From Mucilaginibacter inviolabilis (GTDB lineage Bacteria > Bacteroidota > Bacteroidia > Sphingobacteriales > Sphingobacteriaceae), in contig NZ_JAANAT010000001.1 in NCBI RefSeq assembly GCF_011089895.1, forward strand, positions 62,001-126,000: a stretch of DNA of 64,000 nucleotides, given 5' to 3'. Each line of letters opens with the position of its first letter. Position 1 is the stretch's first letter. Below are positions 43,806-54,107 of this stretch, piece by piece. The position numbers and the translations under genes are program-made. Below the pieces are notes generated by a model. The model was not told where the DNA came from and did not search any database. It saw only the letters and a program-made list of their open reading frames with translations.

Positions 43806-45464
43806 ATGGTATTAAATTTACTTACCCCAAAGTTTCTTCTTTTATCGTTTTTTTTAATGGTGACGTTTGCCGGTGGCGTAAAGGCCCAGGATCCATACCA
43901 GACATACCGGCAGGATTGGCTCAAAAAGGCAGAAGACAATAAGCCCAAACTTATCGAGACAGAAAAACAACCTATCGGCCTGGTACATATGGAGAAAGAC
44001 CCAGCAGCTTTCCAGGGTTGGAAAGCGGTAAATACTGATAGCGTGGGTAAATTATACAACACATCATTCAAAACGCAAAGCGGCGTTGTGGTTGATTTTG
44101 GCGAACATCTTACCGGATACTTTACTTTTACCGTTAAATCTCTGAAAGGGACACCCGATGGTCCTGCCAGATTAAAATTTACCTTTGGAGAAGTGCCTGC
44201 TGAGGTATCCGTACCTTTTGACCCGTATAAAGGCAGCCTCAGCAGGGCCTGGCTACAGGACGAAACGGTTACCGTTACCGAAATGCCCGCCGATATTACG
44301 ATACCACGCCGCGTGGCCTGCCGCTTTGTGAAGATCGAGTTGTTGGGCGCTTCTCCGAATTTTGATTTCCATATCAGTAATATGGTATTTAAAGCAACTT
44401 CGTCAGTTGCCTTTAAACCGCCGCTTTTGGCAGCAACTACGCCTCAGCTCATAGCTGATATTGACCGTGTAGGATTGGCCACTTTAAAAGAGTGCATGCA
44501 GACAGTATATGAGGATGGCCCCAAGCGCGACCGCCGACTTTGGATAGGCGATCTGTATCTGGAATCATTAGCCAACCAGTTTTCATACCAAAACAATCAG
44601 CTTACCCGGCGTTGTCTTTACCTCTTGGCCGGTTTATCGGCCAATGATGGCATTTTGCTCGCTAATGTATTTGAAAACCCCGAACCCCATGCACAAGCCG
44701 GTAGCCGTTTGCTGGATTATTGTTTATTGTACGGTGTAGCCCTGAAAGAATACGTTGCTGCTACCGATGATAAGCAAACCGGGCTCGGCCTATGGCCCGT
44801 TGCTAAAAAACAGCTGGATATCATCCGTAAATATGCAGGGCAGGATGGGATGATAGATTATCAGAAAGCCGGTAAAGAATGGTGGGTGTTTTTTGACTGG
44901 AAGGATGGTTTGGATAAACAAGCCTGTTTACAGGGACTTTCCATTTATGCGCTAAATCAAACATACGCGCTGGCTAAATTATTGGGCAAGGAAAATGAAG
45001 TGGATGATATACCATCATTAGCCAAAAGGCTGAAAGCAGCAGCCTATAAAAACCTGTATGATCCAAAATCGGGTTTGTTTGTAAGCGGTACAAATAAACA
45101 GATCTCCTACGGTTCACAGGCCTGGATGATATTGAGCGGAGTAGCTTCCAAACAGGAAGCACAAACCGCTTTAAAAGCGTTAACCACTGCTAAGGATGCC
45201 GTACATCCCGGTGCGCCCTATATGTTTCATTACTATATAGCGGCCCTGATCGAGAGCGGTTTAAAGGCCGAAGCAAAAGAAGAACTACAAAACTATTGGG
45301 GGGGCATGGTTAAAAAAGGAGCCGATACTTTCTGGGAAGTTTACGATCCGAAGGATGAACTGAAATCGCCTTATAATTTTTACCCGGTAAACAGTTATTG
45401 CCATGCCTGGAGCTGCACCCCGGTTTATTTTATCCGGAAGTACCCGGAGATATTTCAGCGCTAG
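43806..45464 (+). CDS. GH78-like (alpha-L-rhamnosidase family) exported glycosidase
   Basis: A 552-residue protein with a signal peptide (VTFAGGVKAQD). An N-terminal beta-sandwich (about residues 75-190: GVVVDFGEHLTGYFTFTVKS) is followed by an (alpha/alpha)6 barrel with the GH78-type active-site region EDGPKRDRRLWIGDLYLE. It ends NFYPVNSYCHAWSCTPVYFI, similar to the C-terminus of rhamnosidases. It may cut alpha-L-rhamnose or a related sugar; the typical DxPxRxxRxGWxGD motif is slightly altered here, so specificity is uncertain. Divergent from the GntR gene, which likely controls it. Confidence 0.78.
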   Translation: MVLNLLTPKFLLLSFFLMVTFAGGVKAQDPYQTYRQDWLKKAEDNKPKLIETEKQPIGLVHMEKDPAAFQGWKAVNTDSVGKLYNTSFKTQSGVVVDFGEHLTGYFTFTVKSLKGTPDGPARLKFTFGEVPAEVSVPFDPYKGSLSRAWLQDETVTVTEMPADITIPRRVACRFVKIELLGASPNFDFHISNMVFKATSSVAFKPPLLAATTPQLIADIDRVGLATLKECMQTVYEDGPKRDRRLWIGDLYLESLANQFSYQNNQLTRRCLYLLAGLSANDGILLANVFENPEPHAQAGSRLLDYCLLYGVALKEYVAATDDKQTGLGLWPVAKKQLDIIRKYAGQDGMIDYQKAGKEWWVFFDWKDGLDKQACLQGLSIYALNQTYALAKLLGKENEVDDIPSLAKRLKAAAYKNLYDPKSGLFVSGTNKQISYGSQAWMILSGVASKQEAQTALKALTTAKDAVHPGAPYMFHYYIAALIESGLKAEAKEELQNYWGGMVKKGADTFWEVYDPKDELKSPYNFYPVNSYCHAWSCTPVYFIRKYPEIFQR

Positions 45465-45483
45465 ACCGCTGATTTTTCCTTTT

Positions 45484-45563
45484 TGTCATTCTGAGCGTAG
45501 CGAAGAATCTATTCATCGACATGTACAGCGACCATTAGATCCTTCGCTACGCTCAGGATGACA
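45484..45563. repeat. REP-like palindrome, copy 2
   Basis: TGTCATTCTGAGCGTAGCGA on the left and the matching right arm (CTTCGCTACGCTCAG at 45542-45556, then GATGACA) give a perfect 15-base central stem. It sits between the stops of the convergent GH78-like and cydB genes, where it could also stop transcription. Confidence 0.92.
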
Positions 45564-45575
45564 GGTTTTTAAATA

Positions 45576-46604
45576 TCAGTGCTCTTCAACGGTTTCATTA
45601 CCCTTCTTCTTAAAACTATAATACAAATACCCCAACGCCGGTAAAATAAATAAACTACCCACAAGTAAACCTACGCCCAGATCATCGATAGATTTGCCTG
45701 TGGCATGATCGGTAAGCAGCGACATGGAACTGCCATCTTTAAAGATCACAAAACGCGGGAAACGGGTATGCCCAACCGAAATGAGGATCATACTTACCTG
45801 GAAGGCCGCCAGTACCCTGATCCATTGTTTGTTCTTTTTGTCGGAGATGATAAACCACAATAATACCAGCGAGAGGGTAGCTGCGATAACAGCTGCCAGG
45901 CTCAACAGGTTACCAAATATCCAGTCGGCCAGGTGCACATGCTCAACGTACGATGCCAGGAATACCAATGCGCCCAGTATTACAGCAGCTATGTTCATGG
46001 CTTTGGCTTTTTTGATAAAGCGTTTCACGTCATATACTTCGGGGCATTCGCCAATGAGATAAATGGCAGCCAGGAAGCCGCAGAGGGCTACGGTAAAAAG
46101 TCCGACAGAAACCGAGAACCAGTTCAACCAGCTGAAAATATAGACACCTGCAAAAGTTTTGGCCGTAGGATCTATCTGTCCCGATAAAGCGCTCCCCGCA
46201 ATGATCCCCAGGAACAGGGGAGTAACAAAACTGGAATAAACGAATATATGGTTATAAAAGCCCTGCGTTTTCTCGTCCTTAATAGCATCATAATTCCGGA
46301 AAGCGAATGCTGTTCCTCGTGCTGTAATACCCAGCAGCATAATAAGCAGGGGAATATGCAGGTAAACGCACATTTCGCTGTAAATGGTAGGGAAGCCCAC
46401 AAACAGGATCACCACGGTAATGATGAGCCACATATGGTTGGCCTCCCATATCGGGCCGATAGCCTGGTAACTTGTTTTGCGGGTACGGTGTTTATTATCA
46501 TTGGAGGTAAAAAGCTCGATAATGCCTGCGCCAAAATCGGCCCCGCCTAACAGGAAGTACAGTGTAATGGCTGCAAATAAAAACAAAATAACTACGTACA
46601 ACAT
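45576..46604 (-). CDS. cydB: Cytochrome bd ubiquinol oxidase subunit II
   Basis: A 342-residue integral membrane protein with about eight hydrophobic segments. The CydB signature is at the N-terminus (YFLLGGADFGAGIIELF), followed by IGPIWEANHMWLI and FPTIYSEM. It starts 11 bases after the cydA stop. Together they form the high-affinity terminal oxidase for low oxygen. No cydX-like small gene is seen next to it. Confidence 0.95.
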   Translation of the reverse strand: MLYVVILFLFAAITLYFLLGGADFGAGIIELFTSNDNKHRTRKTSYQAIGPIWEANHMWLIITVVILFVGFPTIYSEMCVYLHIPLLIMLLGITARGTAFAFRNYDAIKDEKTQGFYNHIFVYSSFVTPLFLGIIAGSALSGQIDPTAKTFAGVYIFSWLNWFSVSVGLFTVALCGFLAAIYLIGECPEVYDVKRFIKKAKAMNIAAVILGALVFLASYVEHVHLADWIFGNLLSLAAVIAATLSLVLLWFIISDKKNKQWIRVLAAFQVSMILISVGHTRFPRFVIFKDGSSMSLLTDHATGKSIDDLGVGLLVGSLFILPALGYLYYSFKKKGNETVEEH

Positions 46605-46615
46605 ATCTTTATAGC

Positions 46616-47923
46616 TTAACGGTCATACAATTCGGGTACCATTTGTATCTGTCGTTTCAACAGAAAAATAACAAATACACTCAGCGTAAAATAAATAAAG
46701 GTAAACAGGTAAAAGGAGTACTGGATACCCGGCATCGGTGTAACCGCTTCGCTGGTACGCATAACGCCTTGTATTATCCAGGGCTGGCGACCCACTTCGG
46801 TCACCGTCCACCCGGCTTCTAAGGCGATAAAACCGGCAGGCGTAGCCCAGATAAACATTTTCAGAAACCATCCTTTAGTAAACCAGTCCTTCTTTTTCCA
46901 TAAGGCAATAAAGTACAATACACCGATCAGCATCATCAGCATACCAAAACCAACCATGATCTGGAAAGCATAATGCGTAACGGCTACAGGTGGTTGGTTT
47001 TTAACGGGGATTTTATCCAGGCCGTTAACCTGCTGTTTAAAATTATCATGTACCAGGAAGCTCAGTAAGCCAGGTATTTCGATACCATAATTTACTTTTT
47101 TAGCAGCTGTATCTGGTATACCGCCAATAACCAGGGGGGCATATTCCTGTGTATGAAAGTAGGCTTCCATAGCCGCAAGTTTGGCGGGCTGTCTTTTGGC
47201 TGCGCCTTTGGCAGATATATCACCGCTTAGTGGCTGTAAAATGGCTGCCGCGGCGCCGAAAATAATGGCTATTTTAAAGGCTTTGCTATGAAAATGTATA
47301 TTGCGGTTGCGATAGATCATGAGCGCGTGAATACCGGCAACAGCAAAACCGGTAGCCGAGAACGCGGCGATGGTCATGTGCAGCGATTCGGAAAACCAGG
47401 CCTCATTAAACATAGCCTTCAGCGGATCGATATTCAAGTATTTGCCATTTACGAAATCAAAACCAGATGGACTGTTCATCCAGGAATTGGCCGATACCAC
47501 CAGTATGCCCGAGGCTATACCGCTGATGCCTACTACAATGCCAGTAACCCAATGGAACCAGGTGTTGAGTCGGTTCCAGCCATAAAGGAAAAAGCCCAGC
47601 GCTATCGCTTCAATAAAAAAAGCTACCCCTTCGAGCGAAAAGGGCATCCCGAATATAGGGCCTGCGTGTTTCATAAAACCCGGCCATAACAAACCCAATT
47701 CAAAGGACAACATGGTGCCCGAAACAGCGCCTGTAGCAAAAAATATAGCTACTCCTTTACTCCAGGCTACGGTAATGTTTTTGTAAACCGGATCATGGGT
47801 TTTGATCCATTTGTAGTGCGATATGGCCATAAAAACTGGCATCACCATACCGATGCAGGAGTATATGATATGAAAACCTAACGATAAGGCCATCTGCGAC
47901 CTTGCTGCAATAAAATCATCCAT
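46616..47923 (-). CDS. cydA: Cytochrome bd ubiquinol oxidase subunit I
   Basis: A 435-residue membrane protein. It shows the heme-binding His in LGFHIIYS, the Glu residues in FSLEGVAFFIEAIALG, His in SLHMTIAAFSA and the GRQPW motif (TEVGRQPWIIQGVMRT). It is shorter than E. coli CydA and has a short quinol-binding loop, as in the CIO-like group. First gene of cydAB. Confidence 0.95.
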   Translation of the reverse strand: MDDFIAARSQMALSLGFHIIYSCIGMVMPVFMAISHYKWIKTHDPVYKNITVAWSKGVAIFFATGAVSGTMLSFELGLLWPGFMKHAGPIFGMPFSLEGVAFFIEAIALGFFLYGWNRLNTWFHWVTGIVVGISGIASGILVVSANSWMNSPSGFDFVNGKYLNIDPLKAMFNEAWFSESLHMTIAAFSATGFAVAGIHALMIYRNRNIHFHSKAFKIAIIFGAAAAILQPLSGDISAKGAAKRQPAKLAAMEAYFHTQEYAPLVIGGIPDTAAKKVNYGIEIPGLLSFLVHDNFKQQVNGLDKIPVKNQPPVAVTHYAFQIMVGFGMLMMLIGVLYFIALWKKKDWFTKGWFLKMFIWATPAGFIALEAGWTVTEVGRQPWIIQGVMRTSEAVTPMPGIQYSFYLFTFIYFTLSVFVIFLLKRQIQMVPELYDR

Positions 47924-48264
47924 ATGCGTAATACTAAATAATGGCTGAATTTAAAGCTATAATGTAACAAATTCGTAGAGATTTGTTAATTGATATTAAA
48001 TATAAAATATACTTTTTGAGGGTAATGGATTGGATTAGTGCGTAAAATTTAGTAAACCAAAAGGTTTAAAGGATGTCATACTGAGCTCCGTCGAAGCATG
48101 GTGGGTAGGCCTCTGCGCTCGACCCTTCGACGGAGCTCAGGGTGACAGCCCCGCTTTTATGATACCACAGGAGCTGAGCAACTCCTACAGAACACATCCT
48201 TGCTTACACTCAGCCCATTGAACTTCCTCTCAAAAGGGGAGCTGAAAAAACAATTCAATGATTA
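47924..48264. other. Region upstream of cydA
   Basis: 341 bases between the LacI-type gene and cydA (both minus). It contains the REP-like palindrome at 48073-48147; the 150 bases next to cydA are AT-rich and should hold its promoter, but no clear -7/-33 pair is seen. Confidence 0.4.
48073..48147. repeat. REP-like palindrome, copy 3 (variant with GAGCTCCGTCGAAG core)
   Basis: A perfect 16-base stem (CTGAGCTCCGTCGAAG at 48081-48096 with 48125-48140) is flanked by TGTCAT and GTGACA. It shares the ends but not the centre of the other copies, thus a subfamily. It lies between the LacI-type stop and the cydA start. Confidence 0.88.
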
Positions 48265-49308
48265 TTACCCGTTCCGCTTCGTCGACCCCCTGATAATCAG
48301 CTCCGGTTTAATGCTGATGATTTTCGGTTTGGTGTTGGTATCATTATTACCTATCTCCTGGAAAAATAAATTGGCCACCGTATTACCCATATAAACGCTG
48401 AACTGGTCGATGGTGGTTATGGACGGACTGGTGATCTCCGAAAAGCTTTCATTAGCGTAACCGCATATACCCAGCTCAGAGGGAACTTTGATACCCATGG
48501 CATTAGCCACATCCAGAACGCCAAGCGCTGAAAAATCGGAGGTTGAAGCAAATATCGCATCCGGAGGCTGGGGCAAGCTTAGCAGCTTGCGGGTTCCTGC
48601 AGCGCCTAATTCTTTGGTCCAGGCGTTTTCTACGATCAGCTCTTTTATTACCGGAACGTTATATGCTTTGAATGCTTTCAGGTAACCTTCCTTGCGCTGT
48701 TTAAAAATACTTAGATTTTGAGGACCTTCCAGCAGGGCTATTCTTTTATAACCACCTTCGATGAGGTGCGATACAGCTTCGTACGAAGCCTGAACGTTAT
48801 CATTGATCACCTTCAGGGTTTCCAGCTCTTCGGCTACACGGTCAACCTGGATAAGCTGGATACCATGATCCAACACATTTTGCAGGTGCTGGTAATCATT
48901 ACCATCGGCCGATACCGATATTACAATGCAATCCACATGCTGGTTGATGAGAGTATTGACGCATTGAATCTCTTTCTCATGATCTTCATCCGATTGGCAA
49001 ATGATCAGGCTATATCCTTTCTGATAGGTAACTTCCTCAATGCCGGCAATCACATTCGAGAAAAAATTCTGATTGATGCGGGGTATCACTACACCAATGG
49101 TTTTGGATTGTCCCTTGCGCAAGTTAGAGGCCAGTGTATTGCGCTTATAATTGAGCTCATCGGCTGTTTTAATAATCAGCTCCTTGGTTTTTTCATTTAC
49201 CTGGCTGCTATTATTCAGCGCCCGGGAAACGGAAGAAGCGGTAATGCCCAGTTTTTCGGCAATGTCATAAATGGTGGTACGTTTTACTTTCTTCATTACA
49301 AAGTGCAA
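48265..49308 (-). CDS. LacI-family transcriptional regulator of the xylose operon
   Basis: A 347-residue LacI/GalR regulator with helix-turn-helix IYDIAEKLGITASSVSRAL, hinge NTLASNLRKGQSKTIGVVIP and a sugar-sensor domain. It is divergent to xylB with a LacI-type operator between (49323-49341). It probably represses xylB-xylA-symporter and perhaps itself; xylose or a uronate is the likely inducer. It may share target sites with the regulator at 6735-7772. Confidence 0.92.
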   Translation of the reverse strand: MHFVMKKVKRTTIYDIAEKLGITASSVSRALNNSSQVNEKTKELIIKTADELNYKRNTLASNLRKGQSKTIGVVIPRINQNFFSNVIAGIEEVTYQKGYSLIICQSDEDHEKEIQCVNTLINQHVDCIVISVSADGNDYQHLQNVLDHGIQLIQVDRVAEELETLKVINDNVQASYEAVSHLIEGGYKRIALLEGPQNLSIFKQRKEGYLKAFKAYNVPVIKELIVENAWTKELGAAGTRKLLSLPQPPDAIFASTSDFSALGVLDVANAMGIKVPSELGICGYANESFSEITSPSITTIDQFSVYMGNTVANLFFQEIGNNDTNTKPKIISIKPELIIRGSTKRNG

Positions 49309-49322
49309 GTTGGAAAAAATAT

Positions 49323-49341
49323 TTTACGCAATCGATTGTAA
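49323..49341 (+). promoter_or_regulatory. LacI-type operator in the lacI/xylB divergent region
   Basis: TTTACGCAATCGATTGTAA contains the perfect palindrome CAATCGATTG (49329-49338). It shares TTTACGCAA and the CG centre with the sites before susC and GH88. Confidence 0.65.
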
Positions 49342-49364
49342 TTTTAAATAATTATTTAATTTCG
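49336..49364 (+). promoter_or_regulatory. Candidate xylB promoter
   Basis: TTG at 49336-49338 and TAATTTCG at 49357-49364 (one mismatch to TAnnTTTG) with an 18-base spacer fit the Bacteroidota pattern. The -33 box lies within the operator palindrome, so a bound repressor would block it. Confidence 0.45.
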
Positions 49365-49425
49365 TCTCGTTAAGTTACCAAAAAATAAACACACCCTAAT
49401 TATTCACGTCATAACCATCTAAAAT

Positions 49426-50910
49426 ATGCTGCTATTAGGCATCGATATAGGTACGTCATCGGTTAAAGTGAGCGTTGTTGACTCGGCTAGTCAAAAAATA
49501 TTGGCCTCGGTGCAATACCCCGATGAGGAATCGCCCATAAAAGCTTTACACCCCGGCTGGGCCGAACAATCGCCACAAATGTGGTGGGAGCAGGCGCAGC
49601 AAGCCCTGGAGCGCTGTCACGCAAAAAAGGCTTATGATCCGGCAGATATTGCCGCTATTGGCATTGCCTACCAGATGCACGGTCTGGTACTGGTTGATAA
49701 AGACCAAAATGTATTGCGCGATAGCATCATCTGGTGCGATAGCCGCGCTGTAGAAATTGGCGACAAAGCTTTTGCCACCATAGGTGAGGAGTACTCTTTG
49801 TCGCATCTGCTCAATTCGCCTGGTAATTTTACGGCATCAAAGCTGGCTTGGGTAAAGGAAAACGAACCCGAAATATACAGCAAAATAGATAAGATCATGC
49901 TGCCTGGCGATTATATAGCCATGAAGCTTACCGGCGAGATCACCACCTCGGTATCGGCATTATCGGAAGGGGTGTTTTTTGATTTCAAAGCTAATGGCAT
50001 TTCTAAAGAGATCATCAATTATTTCGGTTTTGATGAGAGCCTTTTCCCAACAATCAACCCGGTATTTTCATCGCACGGCACTTTATCAACTTCTGTAGCA
50101 GAAAAACTGAAACTGAAAGCCGGTATCCCGGTGGCCTACAAATCAGGCGATCAGCCCAATAATGCCCTTTCCTTAAATGTGCTTAATCCGGGTGAGGTAG
50201 CTGCTACAGCAGGAACTTCGGGTGTAATATATGGTGTGAGCAACGAGCTGACCTATGATCAGCAATCGCGTATCAACACTTTTGCGCATGTGAACTATGC
50301 CGAAGAACAAAAACGCCTGGGTGTGCTTTTGTGTATCAACGGTACCGGCAGTTTATATCGTTGGGCCAAATACAATTTTGGGGCGGGACTAAGCTATACT
50401 CAAATGAACAATGAGGCCAAAAAAGCACCACTGGGGAGCGATGGCTTGCAGATACTGCCTTTTGGTAACGGAGCGGAGCGCATGCTAAACAACAAACAAG
50501 TTGGTGCCCATATTCAAAATATCGACCTGAACCTACATACACAGGCGCATATTTTCCGCGCGGTGCAGGAAGGCATCGCCAGCGCGTTCCGTTACGGACT
50601 GGATATTATGCGTAGTAACGGCATGAACCCAACGGTGATCCGCGCGGGCAAAAGCAACCTGTTCCTGAGCGAACTGTTTACCGAAACATTTGTTAATGCC
50701 ACCGGAGTACCTGTTGAACTGTATAATAACGATGGCAGCGTTGGCGCGGCCTTAGGGGCTGGTATCGGCGCAGGCATATATAAATCGCCAGCCGAAGCAT
50801 TCAACAATGCTAAGCCAATCCAATTGATTGAACCATCAACAAACCAATTTGAACCCGTTTACCAGGAATGGAAGGAACTGTTGGATGAGAGGCTAAAGCT
50901 GAAAGGTTAA
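49426..50910 (+). CDS. xylB: Xylulokinase
   Basis: A 494-residue FGGY-family sugar kinase with the phosphate motif LGIDIGTSSVKVSVVD and the xylulokinase segments YQMHGLVLVDKD and IIWCDSRAVEIG. The ATPase-fold region includes AATAGTSGVIYG and VRNGGSVGAALG-like GSVGAALGAGIGAG. It phosphorylates D-xylulose. First gene of the plus-strand xylose operon, with xylA 95 bases on. Confidence 0.95.
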   Translation: MLLLGIDIGTSSVKVSVVDSASQKILASVQYPDEESPIKALHPGWAEQSPQMWWEQAQQALERCHAKKAYDPADIAAIGIAYQMHGLVLVDKDQNVLRDSIIWCDSRAVEIGDKAFATIGEEYSLSHLLNSPGNFTASKLAWVKENEPEIYSKIDKIMLPGDYIAMKLTGEITTSVSALSEGVFFDFKANGISKEIINYFGFDESLFPTINPVFSSHGTLSTSVAEKLKLKAGIPVAYKSGDQPNNALSLNVLNPGEVAATAGTSGVIYGVSNELTYDQQSRINTFAHVNYAEEQKRLGVLLCINGTGSLYRWAKYNFGAGLSYTQMNNEAKKAPLGSDGLQILPFGNGAERMLNNKQVGAHIQNIDLNLHTQAHIFRAVQEGIASAFRYGLDIMRSNGMNPTVIRAGKSNLFLSELFTETFVNATGVPVELYNNDGSVGAALGAGIGAGIYKSPAEAFNNAKPIQLIEPSTNQFEPVYQEWKELLDERLKLKG

Positions 50911-50930
50911 AGGCAAAAGGAAATCAGGAC

Positions 50931-50997
50931 TAAATCAATAATTCAATAACTCAGTAATTCAATAATTAAGAAATTCACTAAATCAATAATTCAATAA
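50931..50997 (+). repeat. Direct repeat (AATCAATAATTCAATAA) upstream of xylA
   Basis: TAAATCAATAATTCAATAA occurs at 50931-50949 and again at 50979-50997, with similar AATTCAATAATT units between and a related stretch near 22904-22937. It fills the xylB-xylA gap. Confidence 0.85.
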
Positions 50998-51005
50998 TTA
51001 AAAAT

Positions 51006-52334
51006 ATGAGCATCGTAACCGGAGAAAAACAGTTTTTTAAAGAAATAGGACAGATCAAATATGAAGGAACGCAGTCGGATAATCCGCTGGCTTTCCGTTG
51101 GTATGATGCGGATAGGGTAGTGGCGGGCAAAACCATGAAAGATCATTTGCGTTTTGCCTGCGCGTACTGGCATTCGTTCTGCGGTACCGGTGCCGATCCG
51201 TTTGGCGGGCCCACTCACGTATTTCCATGGGATGAAAAAGCCGATGCCGTTGAGCGTGCCAAAGATAAAATGGATGCGGCTTTTGAGTTCATCACCAAAA
51301 TGAACTTACCATACTATTGTTTCCACGATGTGGATGTGGTTGATTATGGCAACGATGTAAATGAAAATGACAGGCGCTTACAAGCTTTGGTAGAATATGC
51401 CAAACAAAAGCAAGCTGCAAGTGGTGTAAAACTGCTTTGGGGTACATCCAATCTGTTTAGCCACAAAAGGTATATGAACGGAGCTTCAACTAATCCCGAT
51501 TTTCATGTACTGGCACACGCAGGCGCGCAGGTTAAGGCCGCTATTGACGCTACCATTGCTTTGGGCGGCGAGAACTACGTTTTCTGGGGTGGTCGCGAAG
51601 GCTATATGAGTCTGCTGAATACCGATATGAAACGCGAGCAGGAACATTTTGCCCGTTTTTTACATACAGCTAAAGATTATGCCCGCAAACAAGGCTTTAA
51701 AGGAACTTTCTTTATCGAACCAAAACCTTGCGAGCCAACCAAACATCAGTATGATTATGACGCGGCTACCGTATTGGGCTTTTTGCAGAAATATGATCTG
51801 ATCAATGACTTTAAACTGAACCTGGAAGTTAACCACGCTACGTTGGCCGGTCATACGTTCCAGCATGAATTGCAGGTAGCTGCCGATTCGGGTTTATTAG
51901 GTTCGATAGATGCTAACCGCGGTGATAATCAGAACGGATGGGATACCGACCAGTTCCCGAATGATATCAACGAAGTAACCGAGTGTATGCTGATCATCCT
52001 GGAAGCAGGCGGTTTCCAGGGCGGCGGTATCAACTTTGACGCCAAGATCCGTCGTAACTCGACCGATCCGGCCGATCTGTTCTATGCCCACATTGGTGGT
52101 ATGGACATTTTTGCACGCGCTTTAGTTACTGCTGATAACATTTTGCAAAAATCTGCCTATAAAAAGATCCGCAAAGAAAGATATGCTTCATTTGATACCG
52201 GTTCTGGTAACGATTTTGAAACAGGAAAGCTATCTTTAGAGGATTTGCGTAACTATGCTATCGCTAATGGTGAGCCTAAAACCATCAGCGGCAAACAAGA
52301 ATATTTAGAAAATTTGATAAATCGCTATATATAG
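51006..52334 (+). CDS. xylA: Xylose isomerase
   Basis: A 442-residue protein with the class II xylose isomerase pattern: [15 protein letters not shown] (catalytic His near residue 105), [32 protein letters not shown] and [30 protein letters not shown] holds metal ligands. Converts D-xylose to D-xylulose. Confidence 0.97.
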   Translation: MSIVTGEKQFFKEIGQIKYEGTQSDNPLAFRWYDADRVVAGKTMKDHLRFACAYWHSFCGTGADPFGGPTHVFPWDEKADAVERAKDKMDAAFEFITKMNLPYYCFHDVDVVDYGNDVNENDRRLQALVEYAKQKQAASGVKLLWGTSNLFSHKRYMNGASTNPDFHVLAHAGAQVKAAIDATIALGGENYVFWGGREGYMSLLNTDMKREQEHFARFLHTAKDYARKQGFKGTFFIEPKPCEPTKHQYDYDAATVLGFLQKYDLINDFKLNLEVNHATLAGHTFQHELQVAADSGLLGSIDANRGDNQNGWDTDQFPNDINEVTECMLIILEAGGFQGGGINFDAKIRRNSTDPADLFYAHIGGMDIFARALVTADNILQKSAYKKIRKERYASFDTGSGNDFETGKLSLEDLRNYAIANGEPKTISGKQEYLENLINRYI

Positions 52335-52379
52335 TTTATAATTGTCAATCTAACATATTAAACCAACTTAACCAAAACA

Positions 52380-54086
52380 ATGAACCTGAAAACCCTCTCG
52401 ATCGGCGATTATGCTGTATTCTTGATCTACTTTGTAATAGTCGCCAGCTATGGCTGGTGGGTATATAAGCGTAAGCACAACGCCGATGCCACTTCAAAAG
52501 ATTACTTTTTAGCCGAAGGGTCACTGACCTGGTGGGCTATCGGTGCATCGCTGATCGCTTCCAATATATCTGCCGAACAGTTTATCGGAACCAGCGGATC
52601 GGCATTCAAGATGGGTTTGGCCATTTCCACTTATGAGTGGATGGCTGCGATCACATTGATCATTGTGGCGGTATTTTTTATCCCGGTATATCTAAAAAAC
52701 AAGATATTCACCATGCCGCAGTTTCTGCACCAGCGTTATAACGGCACGGTGGCTATGGTAATGGCTATATTTTGGCTGTTGCTGTACATCGTAGTTAACC
52801 TGATGTCGATATTGTACCTGGGTGCCTTGGCTATCAGCGGTATATCTGGTCTGGATATCCATTTGTGTATCTGGTTGCTGGCTATATTCGCGGTGATCAT
52901 TACGCTGGGAGGTATGAAAGTGATTGGCTACACCGATGTTATACAGGTTGCTGTATTGATATTGGGAGGTTTGGTTGCAACTTATCTTGCGCTTAATAAA
53001 CTAAGTACTTTTACAAATACGCCTGGAATTATAAGCGGCTTTAAATCGATGTATAGCGAGGCGAATGATCATTTCCATATGATCTTTAAAAAGGATAACG
53101 CCAACTATATGGATCTGCCGGGTTTAACCGTGTTAATTGGCGGTATGTGGATCACCAACCTTAACTATTGGGGCTGTAACCAGTACATTACGCAAAGGGC
53201 ATTGGGTGCAAATCTTAAAACTGCCCGTGGCGGTATCTTATTTGCCGCGTTCCTGAAATTGCTGATGCCTGTTATTGTGGTGTTGCCTGGTATTGCAGCT
53301 TATGTACTTTATCAAAAAGGTATGTTTCATCAGGAGATGCTGAGCGCATCAGGTGTAACCGATCCTAATAAAGCTTATCCGTCTTTACTGAATCTGTTGC
53401 CAGGCGGCTTAAAGGGACTTTCTTTTGCCGCTTTAACGGCAGCAATCGTGGCTTCACTGGCTGGTAAAGCAAACAGTATTGCCACCATATTTACACTAGA
53501 TATCTACAAAAAAGCCATTAACCCGGCAGCTGATGATAAAAAGTTAGTGAACTTGGGTAAATGGTCGGTAGTGGTAGCGATGTTTTTGGGGATACTTTTA
53601 TCAGAAGTGATCGGTAACGCTTTAATGGGCGAAGGTAAACAAGGCTTCCAGTACATTCAGGAATATACCGGCTTTGTATCTCCGGGTATATTTGCCATGT
53701 TTATTCTGGGTTTCTTCTGGAAAAAAGCTACCTCCAATGCAGCTATGTTCGCTACAGTAGGTGGGTTTATCATGTCGTGCTTCTTTAAGCTGTTACCACG
53801 TTTTGCTGATCTGAGCTTCCTGTCGCCTTATGGCTTCTCAAAACTGGCGCTGCAGGACGATAAGGTTACCCAACTTTATGAAATACCATTCCTTGACCGT
53901 ATGGGTTTTGTATTTGTGATTTGCGTTGTAGGTATGTATATTATTTCTAAAATTGATGGCGCCCGTGGTGTTAAAACCAATGGTCTGGAAATTGATGCAT
54001 CTATGTTTAAAACATCCCGTGCCTTTACAGCCGGTGCACTGATAGTTACCGGAATTGTAGTGGCGCTTTACTCTATCTTCTGGTAG
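52380..54086 (+). CDS. Sodium/sugar symporter of the SSS family (probably xylose)
   Basis: A 568-residue membrane protein with about 14 hydrophobic segments and the SSS/SGLT pattern ASLIASNISAEQFIGTSGSA, GMWITNLNYWGCNQYITQRA and AALTAAIVASLAGKANSIA. In third place after xylB and xylA, 45 bases after xylA, so xylose is the probable substrate. Followed by a strong terminator. Confidence 0.92.
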   Translation: MNLKTLSIGDYAVFLIYFVIVASYGWWVYKRKHNADATSKDYFLAEGSLTWWAIGASLIASNISAEQFIGTSGSAFKMGLAISTYEWMAAITLIIVAVFFIPVYLKNKIFTMPQFLHQRYNGTVAMVMAIFWLLLYIVVNLMSILYLGALAISGISGLDIHLCIWLLAIFAVIITLGGMKVIGYTDVIQVAVLILGGLVATYLALNKLSTFTNTPGIISGFKSMYSEANDHFHMIFKKDNANYMDLPGLTVLIGGMWITNLNYWGCNQYITQRALGANLKTARGGILFAAFLKLLMPVIVVLPGIAAYVLYQKGMFHQEMLSASGVTDPNKAYPSLLNLLPGGLKGLSFAALTAAIVASLAGKANSIATIFTLDIYKKAINPAADDKKLVNLGKWSVVVAMFLGILLSEVIGNALMGEGKQGFQYIQEYTGFVSPGIFAMFILGFFWKKATSNAAMFATVGGFIMSCFFKLLPRFADLSFLSPYGFSKLALQDDKVTQLYEIPFLDRMGFVFVICVVGMYIISKIDGARGVKTNGLEIDASMFKTSRAFTAGALIVTGIVVALYSIFW

Positions 54087-54107
54087 TAGTAATATTTCTA
54101 CATAAAG

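Noticed and set aside
48718..49341. 207-codon open frame on the plus strand opposite the LacI-type gene
   Set aside because: It is the mirror of a clear LacI regulator and shows no domain, signal or independent support.
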